Source: Flavilitoribacter sp020436695
GTDB taxonomy: Bacteria > Bacteroidota > Bacteroidia > Chitinophagales > Saprospiraceae
Assembly (NCBI GenBank): GCA_041392665.1
Contig: JAWKLQ010000016.1
Location: forward strand, 62,001-126,000
Length of the DNA: 64,000 nt
Reading direction: 5' to 3'
A model generated the notes under the pieces. That model did not search any database and had not been told where the DNA came from. It saw only the letters and a list, made by a program, of their open reading frames with translations. This document shows positions 43,153-49,834 of this stretch, one piece after another (within the stretch, counting starts at the first letter, position 1; the number at the start of each line of letters is the position of its first letter). Position numbers and translations under genes: made by a program.

Positions 43153-44193
43153 ATGGCCGGCTTTTTAGCCTGTGCCTTTGCTGTATTTCTGTTTCTGCAC
43201 GATCAACTGGAAGGGGAAGACCTTCCCGTGATACAGGAATTCACCAATGCCTATCGGGTAGGCATGGCCAGTCTGGAAAGCATCAGCACCCAGGCTATTG
43301 ATCACTTCTATGAGAAAGCTCCGTCCGAACGCCTGTCATTACTGCGAGAAAACCTGCCCGGTTCATCCCTAAACAGCTCTGTAAATAATCACTTAACTCC
43401 CCTGCACATTGCGTCCAGTTGGGACCGCTTAGCTATTGAGCGAAAACTGGAGGCTGCCGGGTTTAAGGGGAGCAAAAAAAAGGGCGTCCAACGGATACTG
43501 GATTATATCGAAAAACACCAGAGGCTGGCCCTGCAGGATATGCGGTCGACGAATATTCTGGCCAGTATCAAACTGGCGCAGGCCATTCTGGAATCAGGCG
43601 CGGGCCGCTCCAAACTGGCAAAAGCGACCAATAATCATTTTGGCATAAAGGCTGTGGCCGGAAGCAGTGCCCGGAAAAAGATCCGGGAAGGACATTACGG
43701 TGAATTGCAGGATAATGAATTTATCCACCAGTCTCCAGCTATAGGTGCCTACCGGTTTCACGATGATCACCGGTACGACCGGTTTGAAGTCTATGAGACT
43801 GTTGGAGACAGTTATCTGCGGCACAATCAACTGTTGACCCGTCCCTGTCAGCCGGGAAAGAAAGGCTGCTACTCCTGGATCTGGGCAACATACCGGGTGG
43901 GAGATGATGTGGATATTACAGAGCCGGCACTGCGCTATCAGCGGTCTTCCGGCATTGCACCAGAGGATTTTTTTAATGGAAGGACGGTGGTCCCATATTA
44001 TGCGGCGGCGGCGGCAGCGCTGAAGATGACCGGATATGCTACCAGCCCAACCTATCATAAAAAGCTGTTTTATCTGATCGAAACTTATGAGCTTTGGCGG
44101 TTTGATTTTGATCTGATAGCGGCGGTGGAGAGGAGTAAGGCCCCCTCTTCCTCCGGCATCTCCCCCTCAGAGGAGACAAGGCAAGACAAGTAA
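43153..44193 (+). CDS. Membrane-anchored glucosaminidase-domain protein
   Basis: 346 residues from MAGFLACAFAVFLFLHDQLEGEDLP; an upstream TTG at 43042 would add a poorly formed leader. One N-terminal membrane helix is followed by about 80 residues of unknown type, then a mannosyl-glycoprotein endo-beta-N-acetylglucosaminidase (FlgJ/LytG) domain: STNILASIKLAQAILESGAGRSKLA, with the catalytic Glu 147, and NNHFGIKA. Cleaves glycan strands of peptidoglycan. The C-terminal tail (SSSGISPSEETRQDK) is translated from copy 3 of the GC-rich hairpin repeat, so the ancestral stop was probably just before it. Confidence 0.85.
   Translation: MAGFLACAFAVFLFLHDQLEGEDLPVIQEFTNAYRVGMASLESISTQAIDHFYEKAPSERLSLLRENLPGSSLNSSVNNHLTPLHIASSWDRLAIERKLEAAGFKGSKKKGVQRILDYIEKHQRLALQDMRSTNILASIKLAQAILESGAGRSKLAKATNNHFGIKAVAGSSARKKIREGHYGELQDNEFIHQSPAIGAYRFHDDHRYDRFEVYETVGDSYLRHNQLLTRPCQPGKKGCYSWIWATYRVGDDVDITEPALRYQRSSGIAPEDFFNGRTVVPYYAAAAAALKMTGYATSPTYHKKLFYLIETYELWRFDFDLIAAVERSKAPSSSGISPSEETRQDK
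44141..44177. repeat. GC-rich CCCCTCTGCC hairpin repeat, copy 3 (within the glucosaminidase 3' end)
   Basis: CCCCCTCTTCCTCCGGCATC then TCCCCCTCAGAGGAGAC. Compared with copies 1 and 2 it has TTCC-TCC-GGCA. The coding frame passes through it to a stop 16 bp later. Confidence 0.8.
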
Positions 44194-44228
44194 TAGTATT
44201 GACGTTCGGAATCGAGCCCGAAAAGTGT

Positions 44229-44275
44229 GAAGGCAGATTAAAGAATATCTTTTTTTTGTAGGGAAGGTAGTTTTG
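44229..44275 (+). repeat. GAAGGCAGAT tail repeat, copy 2
   Basis: GAAGGCAGATTAAAGAATATC, a T-run, GTAGGGAAGGTAGTTTTGAG. Compared with copy 1 the inner hairpin is altered but ATC/GGTAG partners remain. Lies 51 bp beyond GC-rich copy 3. Confidence 0.65.
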
Positions 44276-44326
44276 AGGAGTGAGCAAATGAGTCTGAGGG
44301 GATTACGACTTGGGGATGAGTTAAAT

Positions 44327-44591
44327 GTGTTCGTGTGTTCGTGTGTTCAGGCGTTCAGTGATTGACTAATAATCGGGCTATTGCTGATAATTCGGATCGA
44401 GAGTGTTCATGTGTCCATGTTTTGATGTGCTCACGAGTCAAGTAAGTTGCTGGAAATTAGCATTTTACTTGCAATGCAATAAGAAGGAGACACAGTTAAT
44501 TGGACACTCCCTCGGATCATATTTGAGTACGCTCGATGATTCTCCAGACACCCCAGCACCTGAACACATCCACACCTGAACACACGAACAT
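44327..44591. repeat. Octamer-word palindrome with a third internal array
   Basis: Left: four consecutive octamers at 44327-44358 (GTGTTCGT twice, GTGTTCAG, GCGTTCAG). Centre: four at 44403-44434 (GTGTTCAT, GTGTCCAT and two more). Right: six at 44544-44591 whose complement reads GTGTTCAG, GTGTGGAT, GTGCTGGG. The 450-bp region 44194-44643 holds this element and the tail repeat. ATG of the next gene is 52 bp beyond. Confidence 0.85.
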
Positions 44592-44643
44592 ACAAATCGA
44601 TTATCAAAACCTATTTCAATAATATCTAACAAATTTTGTTCTT

Positions 44644-45777
44644 ATGAAAAATTCTTACCCTCGTAGAAACGGAACCAGCCCGCTGACTGTACTGGGCTTC
44701 GGATTTGCCATTGTAATGACCATTGGCTTTTTGAAAAATAACGGTTTCAAACTGACCCGTGGGGACGTTGATGTTTTTTCCGGCACGCCGGGCGTTATGA
44801 CTGCTAATGTAGCCGGTACTCCAACCCGTTCGGATAGAGCGGATGAGATCGTACTGGACAACCGGAAAACCGATGATTACGACGGGCGCAGTTATGATAA
44901 TTCTGATGCTTATCGCTCCTCTTCCAGTCAGCCAAGAGCAGCGCGGGCGGTTCGGTCCAATGTAAATGCCGATGAGTGGATCGCTGAATTCCACAGCGCT
45001 GCTGTCAGTCAGGCCGTGAGCCGGGGAGTTCCGGCGGCTTTATCACTGGCCGTGGGTCTTGATCAACTGGATCGTGGTGTCAATATATTGAACTGGACGG
45101 ATTTTGTGGAAAAAGTGATCGATCCGCTGGCTCAAACCAAGCAGCGTGCTTCTGGTGATATTCGCAGCAGTTATTTTAAATATTCAGCCAACAGTGAATT
45201 GTGGGCAGAAGGCTTGGGTGCCCTGGGTAAATATTCCGAAAAAGAGCTACAGGCAACCATGAAGCAGTTTGCACTGGCCGCCTACGATGAGCAGGTGCGT
45301 AAAGCCCTGGTATCTTCCCGTCACACGGGTGATGAAGCAACGGAAGAGCAAGCTGCCTATGTAGCCGAAGAGATCACGTCCGGTATCCGTCAGGAAAAGC
45401 GCGAACGACCCCGCGCAGAAACCGTAGCCATCGGAGGGCATGCAGCCGATCAGGTGCGAGAAAAAGACGAGCAGGCCTATTATGATGAATTTGTCGGCCG
45501 GGAAGTGGCCCGGGAGATTGCTCGTGGAAAGCTGAAAAACGGTAAATACATCGGTGAAGCCGACATGAACCGGCTCATTGAAGAAACCAATACTGAAACA
45601 GAGGAAGTTGTTAAGCACCGGCTGACCATACCGGGCCGCAAGATCAATCGCGAACATCCGGATGCTGCACAAATGCTGGATATCACTAAAAAGGAGAATG
45701 CCGCTGCCCGGGAAGAGCTGTATCAGCAAAAATTGCGGGAAAACAAACTGGATAGTCGCAGTAAAAAGAATCAGTAA
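44644..45777 (+). CDS. Membrane-anchored protein with a degenerate glucosaminidase-like region
   Basis: 377 residues. Membrane helix about 12-31 (PLTVLGFGFAIVMTIGFL), a Ser/Asp/Arg-rich linker to about 115, then NADEWIAEFHSAAVSQAVSRGVPAALSLAVGLDQLDRG (about 107-145). That segment follows the start of glucosaminidase domains (F-[IV]-...-A-...-G-[VI]-P-A-S-x-x-L-A-Q-...-E-S-G) but the catalytic Glu position reads Gln/Asp. The last 150 residues are highly charged and helical. The neighbour 43153 is an active-looking glucosaminidase, so this may be its non-catalytic partner. No named family is recognised. Confidence 0.55.
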   Translation: MKNSYPRRNGTSPLTVLGFGFAIVMTIGFLKNNGFKLTRGDVDVFSGTPGVMTANVAGTPTRSDRADEIVLDNRKTDDYDGRSYDNSDAYRSSSSQPRAARAVRSNVNADEWIAEFHSAAVSQAVSRGVPAALSLAVGLDQLDRGVNILNWTDFVEKVIDPLAQTKQRASGDIRSSYFKYSANSELWAEGLGALGKYSEKELQATMKQFALAAYDEQVRKALVSSRHTGDEATEEQAAYVAEEITSGIRQEKRERPRAETVAIGGHAADQVREKDEQAYYDEFVGREVAREIARGKLKNGKYIGEADMNRLIEETNTETEEVVKHRLTIPGRKINREHPDAAQMLDITKKENAAAREELYQQKLRENKLDSRSKKNQ

Positions 45778-45829
45778 GGAGAGCCGTCAGACACTCAAAA
45801 CTAGGAGGGAAATTTTTCATAAGCTGAAT

Positions 45830-45889
45830 ATGGAACATTCCGGAGCTTTGCAAGAAGCAGTGCTCAAACTTTGTGAAGATCCGGAATGA
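45830..45889 (+). CDS. Possible 19-residue coupled small ORF
   Basis: MEHSGALQEAVLKLCEDPE then TGA, whose stop overlaps the ATG of the next gene as ATGA (45886-45889). An AGGAGG sits at 45803-45808, unusually strong here but about 21 bases before this ATG; an ATT at 45812 would be better spaced. It could instead serve only to place ribosomes for the downstream gene. Confidence 0.25.
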   Translation: MEHSGALQEAVLKLCEDPE

Positions 45890-46527
45890 TCATATTCATT
45901 ATTAATCGTCATTTGAGATCCGAAATATGGAAGTCGGTTGCAGGAAAAGGAGCATGGCTGGCCATTTTGCTTTTTTTCGGTGGGCTTTGTTTTTTTTTGA
46001 AATACGGTCTTCCATTTGTCATACCGGCAAGTGAAGCTGCCTGGATATCCGGAGGGCTGTTCTTTTTCGGTCTGTACTTATCCGCCCAGTTTCTTGCAGC
46101 CGCTATCGATCTGCTCCGAGGAACTTATAAGGCCACGCTGGTGAATTTTTTACACCTGTGGCGGTCCTATCTTTTTCTGACGCTCATCCATTTGCTGATG
46201 TGGGTCATGGCCATCCCGCTTTTCCTGTTTCTATTCATCGCCGGGCCGGTTGTTTTTCTCGGCGGATTGATCGCTCTTGGCTTGCTGTTCATTTATCTTC
46301 TGCAAACGGTATTGGGTTTCGACCTGGTAGCCCGCCCACCTGATGGCAGGGAGGCCATATGGTCAACGTTATTTCTGCTTGCCGGTGGATTGCTGATCTT
46401 TTTGCTTTCCCGCCTGATGAAACATAATTACGATCCGATGGACCGGCTTGCTGATTTCTATGTACGGTCTATTTTACAACCGGCACAGGAAAGAAATGAG
46501 CGCTGGTTGGAAGGGATGGATCGCTGA
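45886..46527 (+). CDS. Multi-pass membrane protein
   Basis: 213 residues with five or more hydrophobic helices (for example GAWLAILLFFGGLCFFLKYGL and FLFIAGPVVFLGGLIALGLLFIYLL) and a polar C-terminus (about 180-213). Last gene of the possible glucosaminidase cluster, overlapping a small upstream frame as ATGA. No family recognised. Its DNA is richer in T than its neighbours, as expected for a membrane protein. Confidence 0.6.
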   Translation: MIIFIINRHLRSEIWKSVAGKGAWLAILLFFGGLCFFLKYGLPFVIPASEAAWISGGLFFFGLYLSAQFLAAAIDLLRGTYKATLVNFLHLWRSYLFLTLIHLLMWVMAIPLFLFLFIAGPVVFLGGLIALGLLFIYLLQTVLGFDLVARPPDGREAIWSTLFLLAGGLLIFLLSRLMKHNYDPMDRLADFYVRSILQPAQERNERWLEGMDR

Positions 46528-46529
46528 GC

Positions 46530-47390
46530 CTAACCAAAACTCCACTGTAAAAAATCGAACATGGCCTGCGCCCACGTCCCGGGATGATGCTCACCTCCCT
46601 CGATTTCTACATAACGGATATCCGGCCCCTGGAGGTAGCCCAGTTTTTCCAACTCGATGATCAGGTCCAGGGTATCATCAATACTATCGATGATGCCGTT
46701 GTTATTGCGGTCGTCGGTTTCGTCCAGCGTGCCGGTTTGCAGCCAGAATTTCATATCCACCCGGTATGGGCCCTGAGCGATCAGTTCATGGGCAATGCGA
46801 TCCGCATCCGGATTTTCCGGACGGAAGGCTTTTGATCGCCACCACAAAGAACCGGAAAAGATCCCCACTTTGGTGAAAATGCCCGGATATTGCCAGGCAA
46901 TGTCGAGGGCGGAAAGGCCGCCGAGAGAGAATCCGGCAATAGCTGCATCGGTCACTTCCGGCGACAGGTGATAACGCTGATGTAGCGCCGGCAGCAATTC
47001 ACGGGTAATGAACTGGGCATAGTCACCGGCCCGGGAGCCCCGGTTCTGATAATCGGGCCGGTGGGCTGTACCGTATTCCTGCATCCGGTCGCCCGCGTGC
47101 ACCCCTACAGCGATCAGATGCGGCAGGCGGCCCATGTGCCAAAGATCTTGAAGTGTATTCAATAACTGCACAGCTTCCAGATCTTGCCCGTCGTTGAAGA
47201 TCACGAACGGGTAGCCCGATACGGCCGGGGCAGAAAAGTGCCCAGGAGGTAAATAGACATCTACCCGCACTTCGCGGTCCAGAAAGGTGGAGGGGAAGTT
47301 CTCCAATTGCTGGATCTCCACCCCCTTAGTCCAGTGGATCCGGGTCTGACGCCGAAATAGTTGTGATATGGATTTATTGAAAAGTCGCAT
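46530..47390 (-). CDS. Alpha/beta-hydrolase esterase (esterase-D / enterochelin-esterase-like)
   Basis: 286 residues from MRLFNKSISQLFRR. Features: VFNDGQDLEAVQLL (oxyanion region), AIAGFSLGGLSALDIAWQYP with nucleophile Ser in GFSLGG (about residue 156), WLQTGTLDETDDRNNNG near the acid, and EGGEHHPGTWAQAMFDFLQW carrying the catalytic His. Fits the Fes/IroE/S-formylglutathione-hydrolase-like putative-esterase family. No signal peptide, so likely cytoplasmic. It is divergent from the ATP-grasp cluster (194-bp gap); a shared role is possible but not shown. Confidence 0.85.
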   Translation of the reverse strand: MRLFNKSISQLFRRQTRIHWTKGVEIQQLENFPSTFLDREVRVDVYLPPGHFSAPAVSGYPFVIFNDGQDLEAVQLLNTLQDLWHMGRLPHLIAVGVHAGDRMQEYGTAHRPDYQNRGSRAGDYAQFITRELLPALHQRYHLSPEVTDAAIAGFSLGGLSALDIAWQYPGIFTKVGIFSGSLWWRSKAFRPENPDADRIAHELIAQGPYRVDMKFWLQTGTLDETDDRNNNGIIDSIDDTLDLIIELEKLGYLQGPDIRYVEIEGGEHHPGTWAQAMFDFLQWSFG

Positions 47391-47512
47391 GACTGGCAAT
47401 CAATTGTGTGGCGCCCCATGCCGCTTGTCAGCCTCATTTGCCATATTAATGACAGCTCACAGGGGTAAAAGGCCTGGAAGGCTAAAATTATGGCAGAATT
47501 TTCAGAAATCCG

Positions 47513-47543
47513 TTAATCGCAATAATGAAAGATACTACCTTTG
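47513..47543 (+). promoter_or_regulatory. Promoter candidate for the ATP-grasp cluster
   Basis: TTA at 47513-47515, 20 bases, TACCTTTG at 47536-47543, 41 bases before the ATG at 47584. The -7 box fits the TAnnTTTG consensus; the -33 box has TTA for TTG. Confidence 0.45.
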
Positions 47544-47583
47544 CAATTTGCAATTCTCAACATCAATAAAACTGCCCAATGCT

Positions 47584-48609
47584 ATGAAAAAGATCGGCAT
47601 ACTTTTTGGTCGCGAACGTTCATTCCCACAGGCTTTTGTGGAAAGGGTCAACGCCAAAGGCGTGGACGGAGTTATGGCTGAACCGGTTCGCATTGATAAA
47701 GTCATTCAGGGGCAATCTGATGAATATGCCGTGATCATTGACCGCATCTCGCAGGATGTACCTTTTTACCGGGCCTTTCTGAAGAATGCCGCCAGTACCG
47801 GTACGGCAGTGATCAACAACCCCTTCTGGTGGAGTGCCGACGAGAAGTTTTTTAATAATGCACTGGCGCTGAAAGTGGGCGTACCTGTACCCAAAACGGT
47901 ATTGTTGCCGTCAAAAGATCATCCGGAGGATACGACCGCCGATTCCTTTTCCAATCTGAGCTTTCCGCTGGATTGGGACGGTATTTTCAATTATATCGGC
48001 TTTCCGGCATTTATGAAACCGCATGCAGGTGGTGGCTGGAAGAATGTTTATAAGCTGAACAGCCCATCGGACCTGTTCGATAAATTTGGGGAAACAGGAC
48101 GGCTGGTGATGATGTTGCAGGAAGCCATCGATTTTGATTCTTATTTCCGCTGTTACTGTATCGGAGGGAAATACGTTCGTATCATGCACTACGAACCGCG
48201 CAATCCGCACCATCTGCGGTATGCTGCACACTTTGATGTGCCGGATTCGCTGATCAAAACGATGGAAGACTATGTGCTGAAGCTCAATCACGGCCTCGGT
48301 TACGATTTCAATACCGTGGAATTTGCCGTAAGGGATGGAATTCCCATCGCCATTGATTTTTGCAATCCCGCGCCGGATGCCGAACTGACCTCCGTGGGTC
48401 AGGAGAATTTCGAATGGGTGGTAGAAACGGCAGCCACGTACGCTATTGAGCGGGCCCAGGCTCACATAGATGGACAGGATAACCTGACCTGGGGGACTTT
48501 TATTAAGGATGCAATTGATAAACCGGTTGTCCAACCGAAAGCACAAACTGCAAAAAAGGCCGCTGCGAAAAAAACAACGGCAGGGAAGACAACGGCCAAG
48601 AAGAAATAG
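47584..48609 (+). CDS. ATP-grasp ligase (RimK/glutathione-synthetase-like) with lysine-rich tail
   Basis: 341 residues. The N-terminal domain (KKIGILFGRERSFPQAF) and ATP-grasp elements are visible: FPAFMKPHAGGGWKNVY (nucleotide-binding Lys and Gly loop, about 140-156), MMLQEAIDFDSYFRCYCIGG (about 175-194) and AIDFCNPAPDAE (metal-binding Asn region, about 258-269). Such enzymes join a carboxylate to an amine with ATP. The last ~25 residues are almost only Lys, Ala, Thr and Gln (QTAKKAAAKKTTAGKTTAKK), like a histone-H1 or nucleic-acid-binding tail. First gene of a plus-strand cluster with an amidotransferase and another ATP-grasp-like gene. A hairpin (48629-48662) follows. Confidence 0.8.
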   Translation: MKKIGILFGRERSFPQAFVERVNAKGVDGVMAEPVRIDKVIQGQSDEYAVIIDRISQDVPFYRAFLKNAASTGTAVINNPFWWSADEKFFNNALALKVGVPVPKTVLLPSKDHPEDTTADSFSNLSFPLDWDGIFNYIGFPAFMKPHAGGGWKNVYKLNSPSDLFDKFGETGRLVMMLQEAIDFDSYFRCYCIGGKYVRIMHYEPRNPHHLRYAAHFDVPDSLIKTMEDYVLKLNHGLGYDFNTVEFAVRDGIPIAIDFCNPAPDAELTSVGQENFEWVVETAATYAIERAQAHIDGQDNLTWGTFIKDAIDKPVVQPKAQTAKKAAAKKTTAGKTTAKKK

Positions 48610-48628
48610 TGTTGATAAGGGTGTCTGT

Positions 48629-48662
48629 GAGCCGCTGATCTATTGCGGCTGCTCATTCTTTT
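48629..48662 (+). terminator. Hairpin between the first and second cluster genes
   Basis: GAGCCGC ... GCGGCTGCTC with AGCCGC (48630-48635) / GCGGCT (48645-48650), loop 9 bases, followed by ATTCTTTTCGCC. A partial terminator would lower expression of the two downstream genes; read-through or a second promoter before 48780 would be needed. Confidence 0.5.
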
Positions 48663-48779
48663 CGCCCTAAGCTACTATGAGGAAACCGGCTTGAAGCGAG
48701 ACAACTAATTAAGTAGGAGAGTATTATTTGAGCAATGAGACCATTCTCTCCTTCGTCTGTTTAAGCCTAAAAAATAGCA

Positions 48780-49583
48780 ATGACAAGATTAGCAATACTG
48801 GACCTATACGATGGAGAGCCCAATCAGGGCATGCGTTGCATAAAGGAGATCGTAGGCCGTTTCGGTCAGGAACTGGAATGGGAGATCTTTGATGTGCGCG
48901 GAAAGGCAGAGGTGCCGGATATGAGTTTTGACATCTATATCTCTTCCGGTGGCCCGGGAAGTCCGCTGGATGGAGACGGAAACTGGGATAAGAAATATTT
49001 CAACTGGCTGCGGGATCTTTGGCAGTGGAATCAGGATCCGGATCGCCCCCGGAAATTTGGTTTCTTCATTTGTCATTCTTTTCAAATGGCAACACATTTC
49101 TTCGGTATTGCACAGGTGATGCCGAGACGTTCCATGTCTTTCGGTACCTTTCCCGTTCATCTGAACCAGGCGGGCATGGAAGAGCCTCTGTTTGCCGGCT
49201 TACCCAACCCTTTTTACGCTGCTGACTTCCGACACTGGCAAGTGGTGCAGCCGGATCGGGCAAAATTCCGGAAAATGGGAGCCCGCATCCTGGCTATTGA
49301 GAAGGAAAGACCACACGTGCCGCTGGAAAGAGCAATCATGGCTATTCGCTATTCCCCCGAATTATTTGGCGTGCAGTTCCACCCAGAAGCGGACCCCGAA
49401 GGTATGCTGGACCATTTTCAGCATCCGGAGCGCAGAGACATTATTGTGGATGAACACGGCCGGGAAAAATATCAGGATATGATCGATCATCTGAACGATG
49501 CCGATAAGATTCCGTTGACGCACGATATTATCTTGCCGTCTTTCATTCGCCGGGCTTTGGAATCGGTGAGTATTATGGTTTAA
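48780..49583 (+). CDS. Class I glutamine amidotransferase-like protein
   Basis: 267 residues. Full catalytic triad: nucleophile Cys 98 in FGFFICHSFQ, and His 201 / Glu 203 in GVQFHPEADPEG; the oxyanion-region SGGPGSP is at 56-62. It lacks the ATP-pyrophosphatase domain of GMP synthase and the partner domains of anthranilate or carbamoyl-phosphate synthases. The body after the triad (about 210-267) is longer than in stand-alone puuD-type hydrolases. Between two ATP-grasp-type genes, it could supply ammonia or act on a gamma-glutamyl product. Usual alternative: gamma-glutamyl hydrolase. Confidence 0.8.
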   Translation: MTRLAILDLYDGEPNQGMRCIKEIVGRFGQELEWEIFDVRGKAEVPDMSFDIYISSGGPGSPLDGDGNWDKKYFNWLRDLWQWNQDPDRPRKFGFFICHSFQMATHFFGIAQVMPRRSMSFGTFPVHLNQAGMEEPLFAGLPNPFYAADFRHWQVVQPDRAKFRKMGARILAIEKERPHVPLERAIMAIRYSPELFGVQFHPEADPEGMLDHFQHPERRDIIVDEHGREKYQDMIDHLNDADKIPLTHDIILPSFIRRALESVSIMV

Positions 49584-49584
49584 A

Positions 49585-49834
49585 TTTTTGATACTACGAT
49601 ACTACCATGCTGCGATACATCGTAAGTATGTGAGCAAAATTATTGTGGCAACCTCTGATCGCGGGAATTTTCGTGCTAATTGAGGCGGAGGTTCCCGACC
49701 TTAGCCGTAGCTAAGGGAGGCGGTTCTCTAACGAAGAGTAGCGCGAAAAGGCCCCATCAGAGTTGATACGTTTAATTTGCTCACATACTTAGCATCACAG
49801 CATGGTAGTATCATAGTATTGCAGCATCAAAAAA
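49585..49834. repeat. Word palindrome filling the entire 49584-49834 gap
   Basis: Outer arms: octamers GATACTAC (49590 and 49598), CATGCTGC, GATACATC, GTAAGTAT on the left to about 49629; the right arm (49777-49828) has their complements with the same word spacing. The arms continue inward: AACCTCTGAT (49650) with ATCAGAGTT (49756-49764), and TTTTCGTGCTA (49669) with TAGCGCGAAAA (49739-49749), enclosing a central hairpin CTTAGC-CGTA-GCTAAG (49700-49715). It joins the amidotransferase stop (49583) to the next ATG (49835) with one base to spare. Confidence 0.85.

Noticed and set aside
44327..44591. CRISPR array
   Set aside because: Units are 8 bases, joined without spacers, and folded back on themselves; no cas genes are present in the window.
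48780..49583. GMP synthase or gamma-glutamyl-puuD-type hydrolase name
   Set aside because: Only the amidotransferase domain is present; no ATP-pyrophosphatase domain. A more specific name would not be supported.
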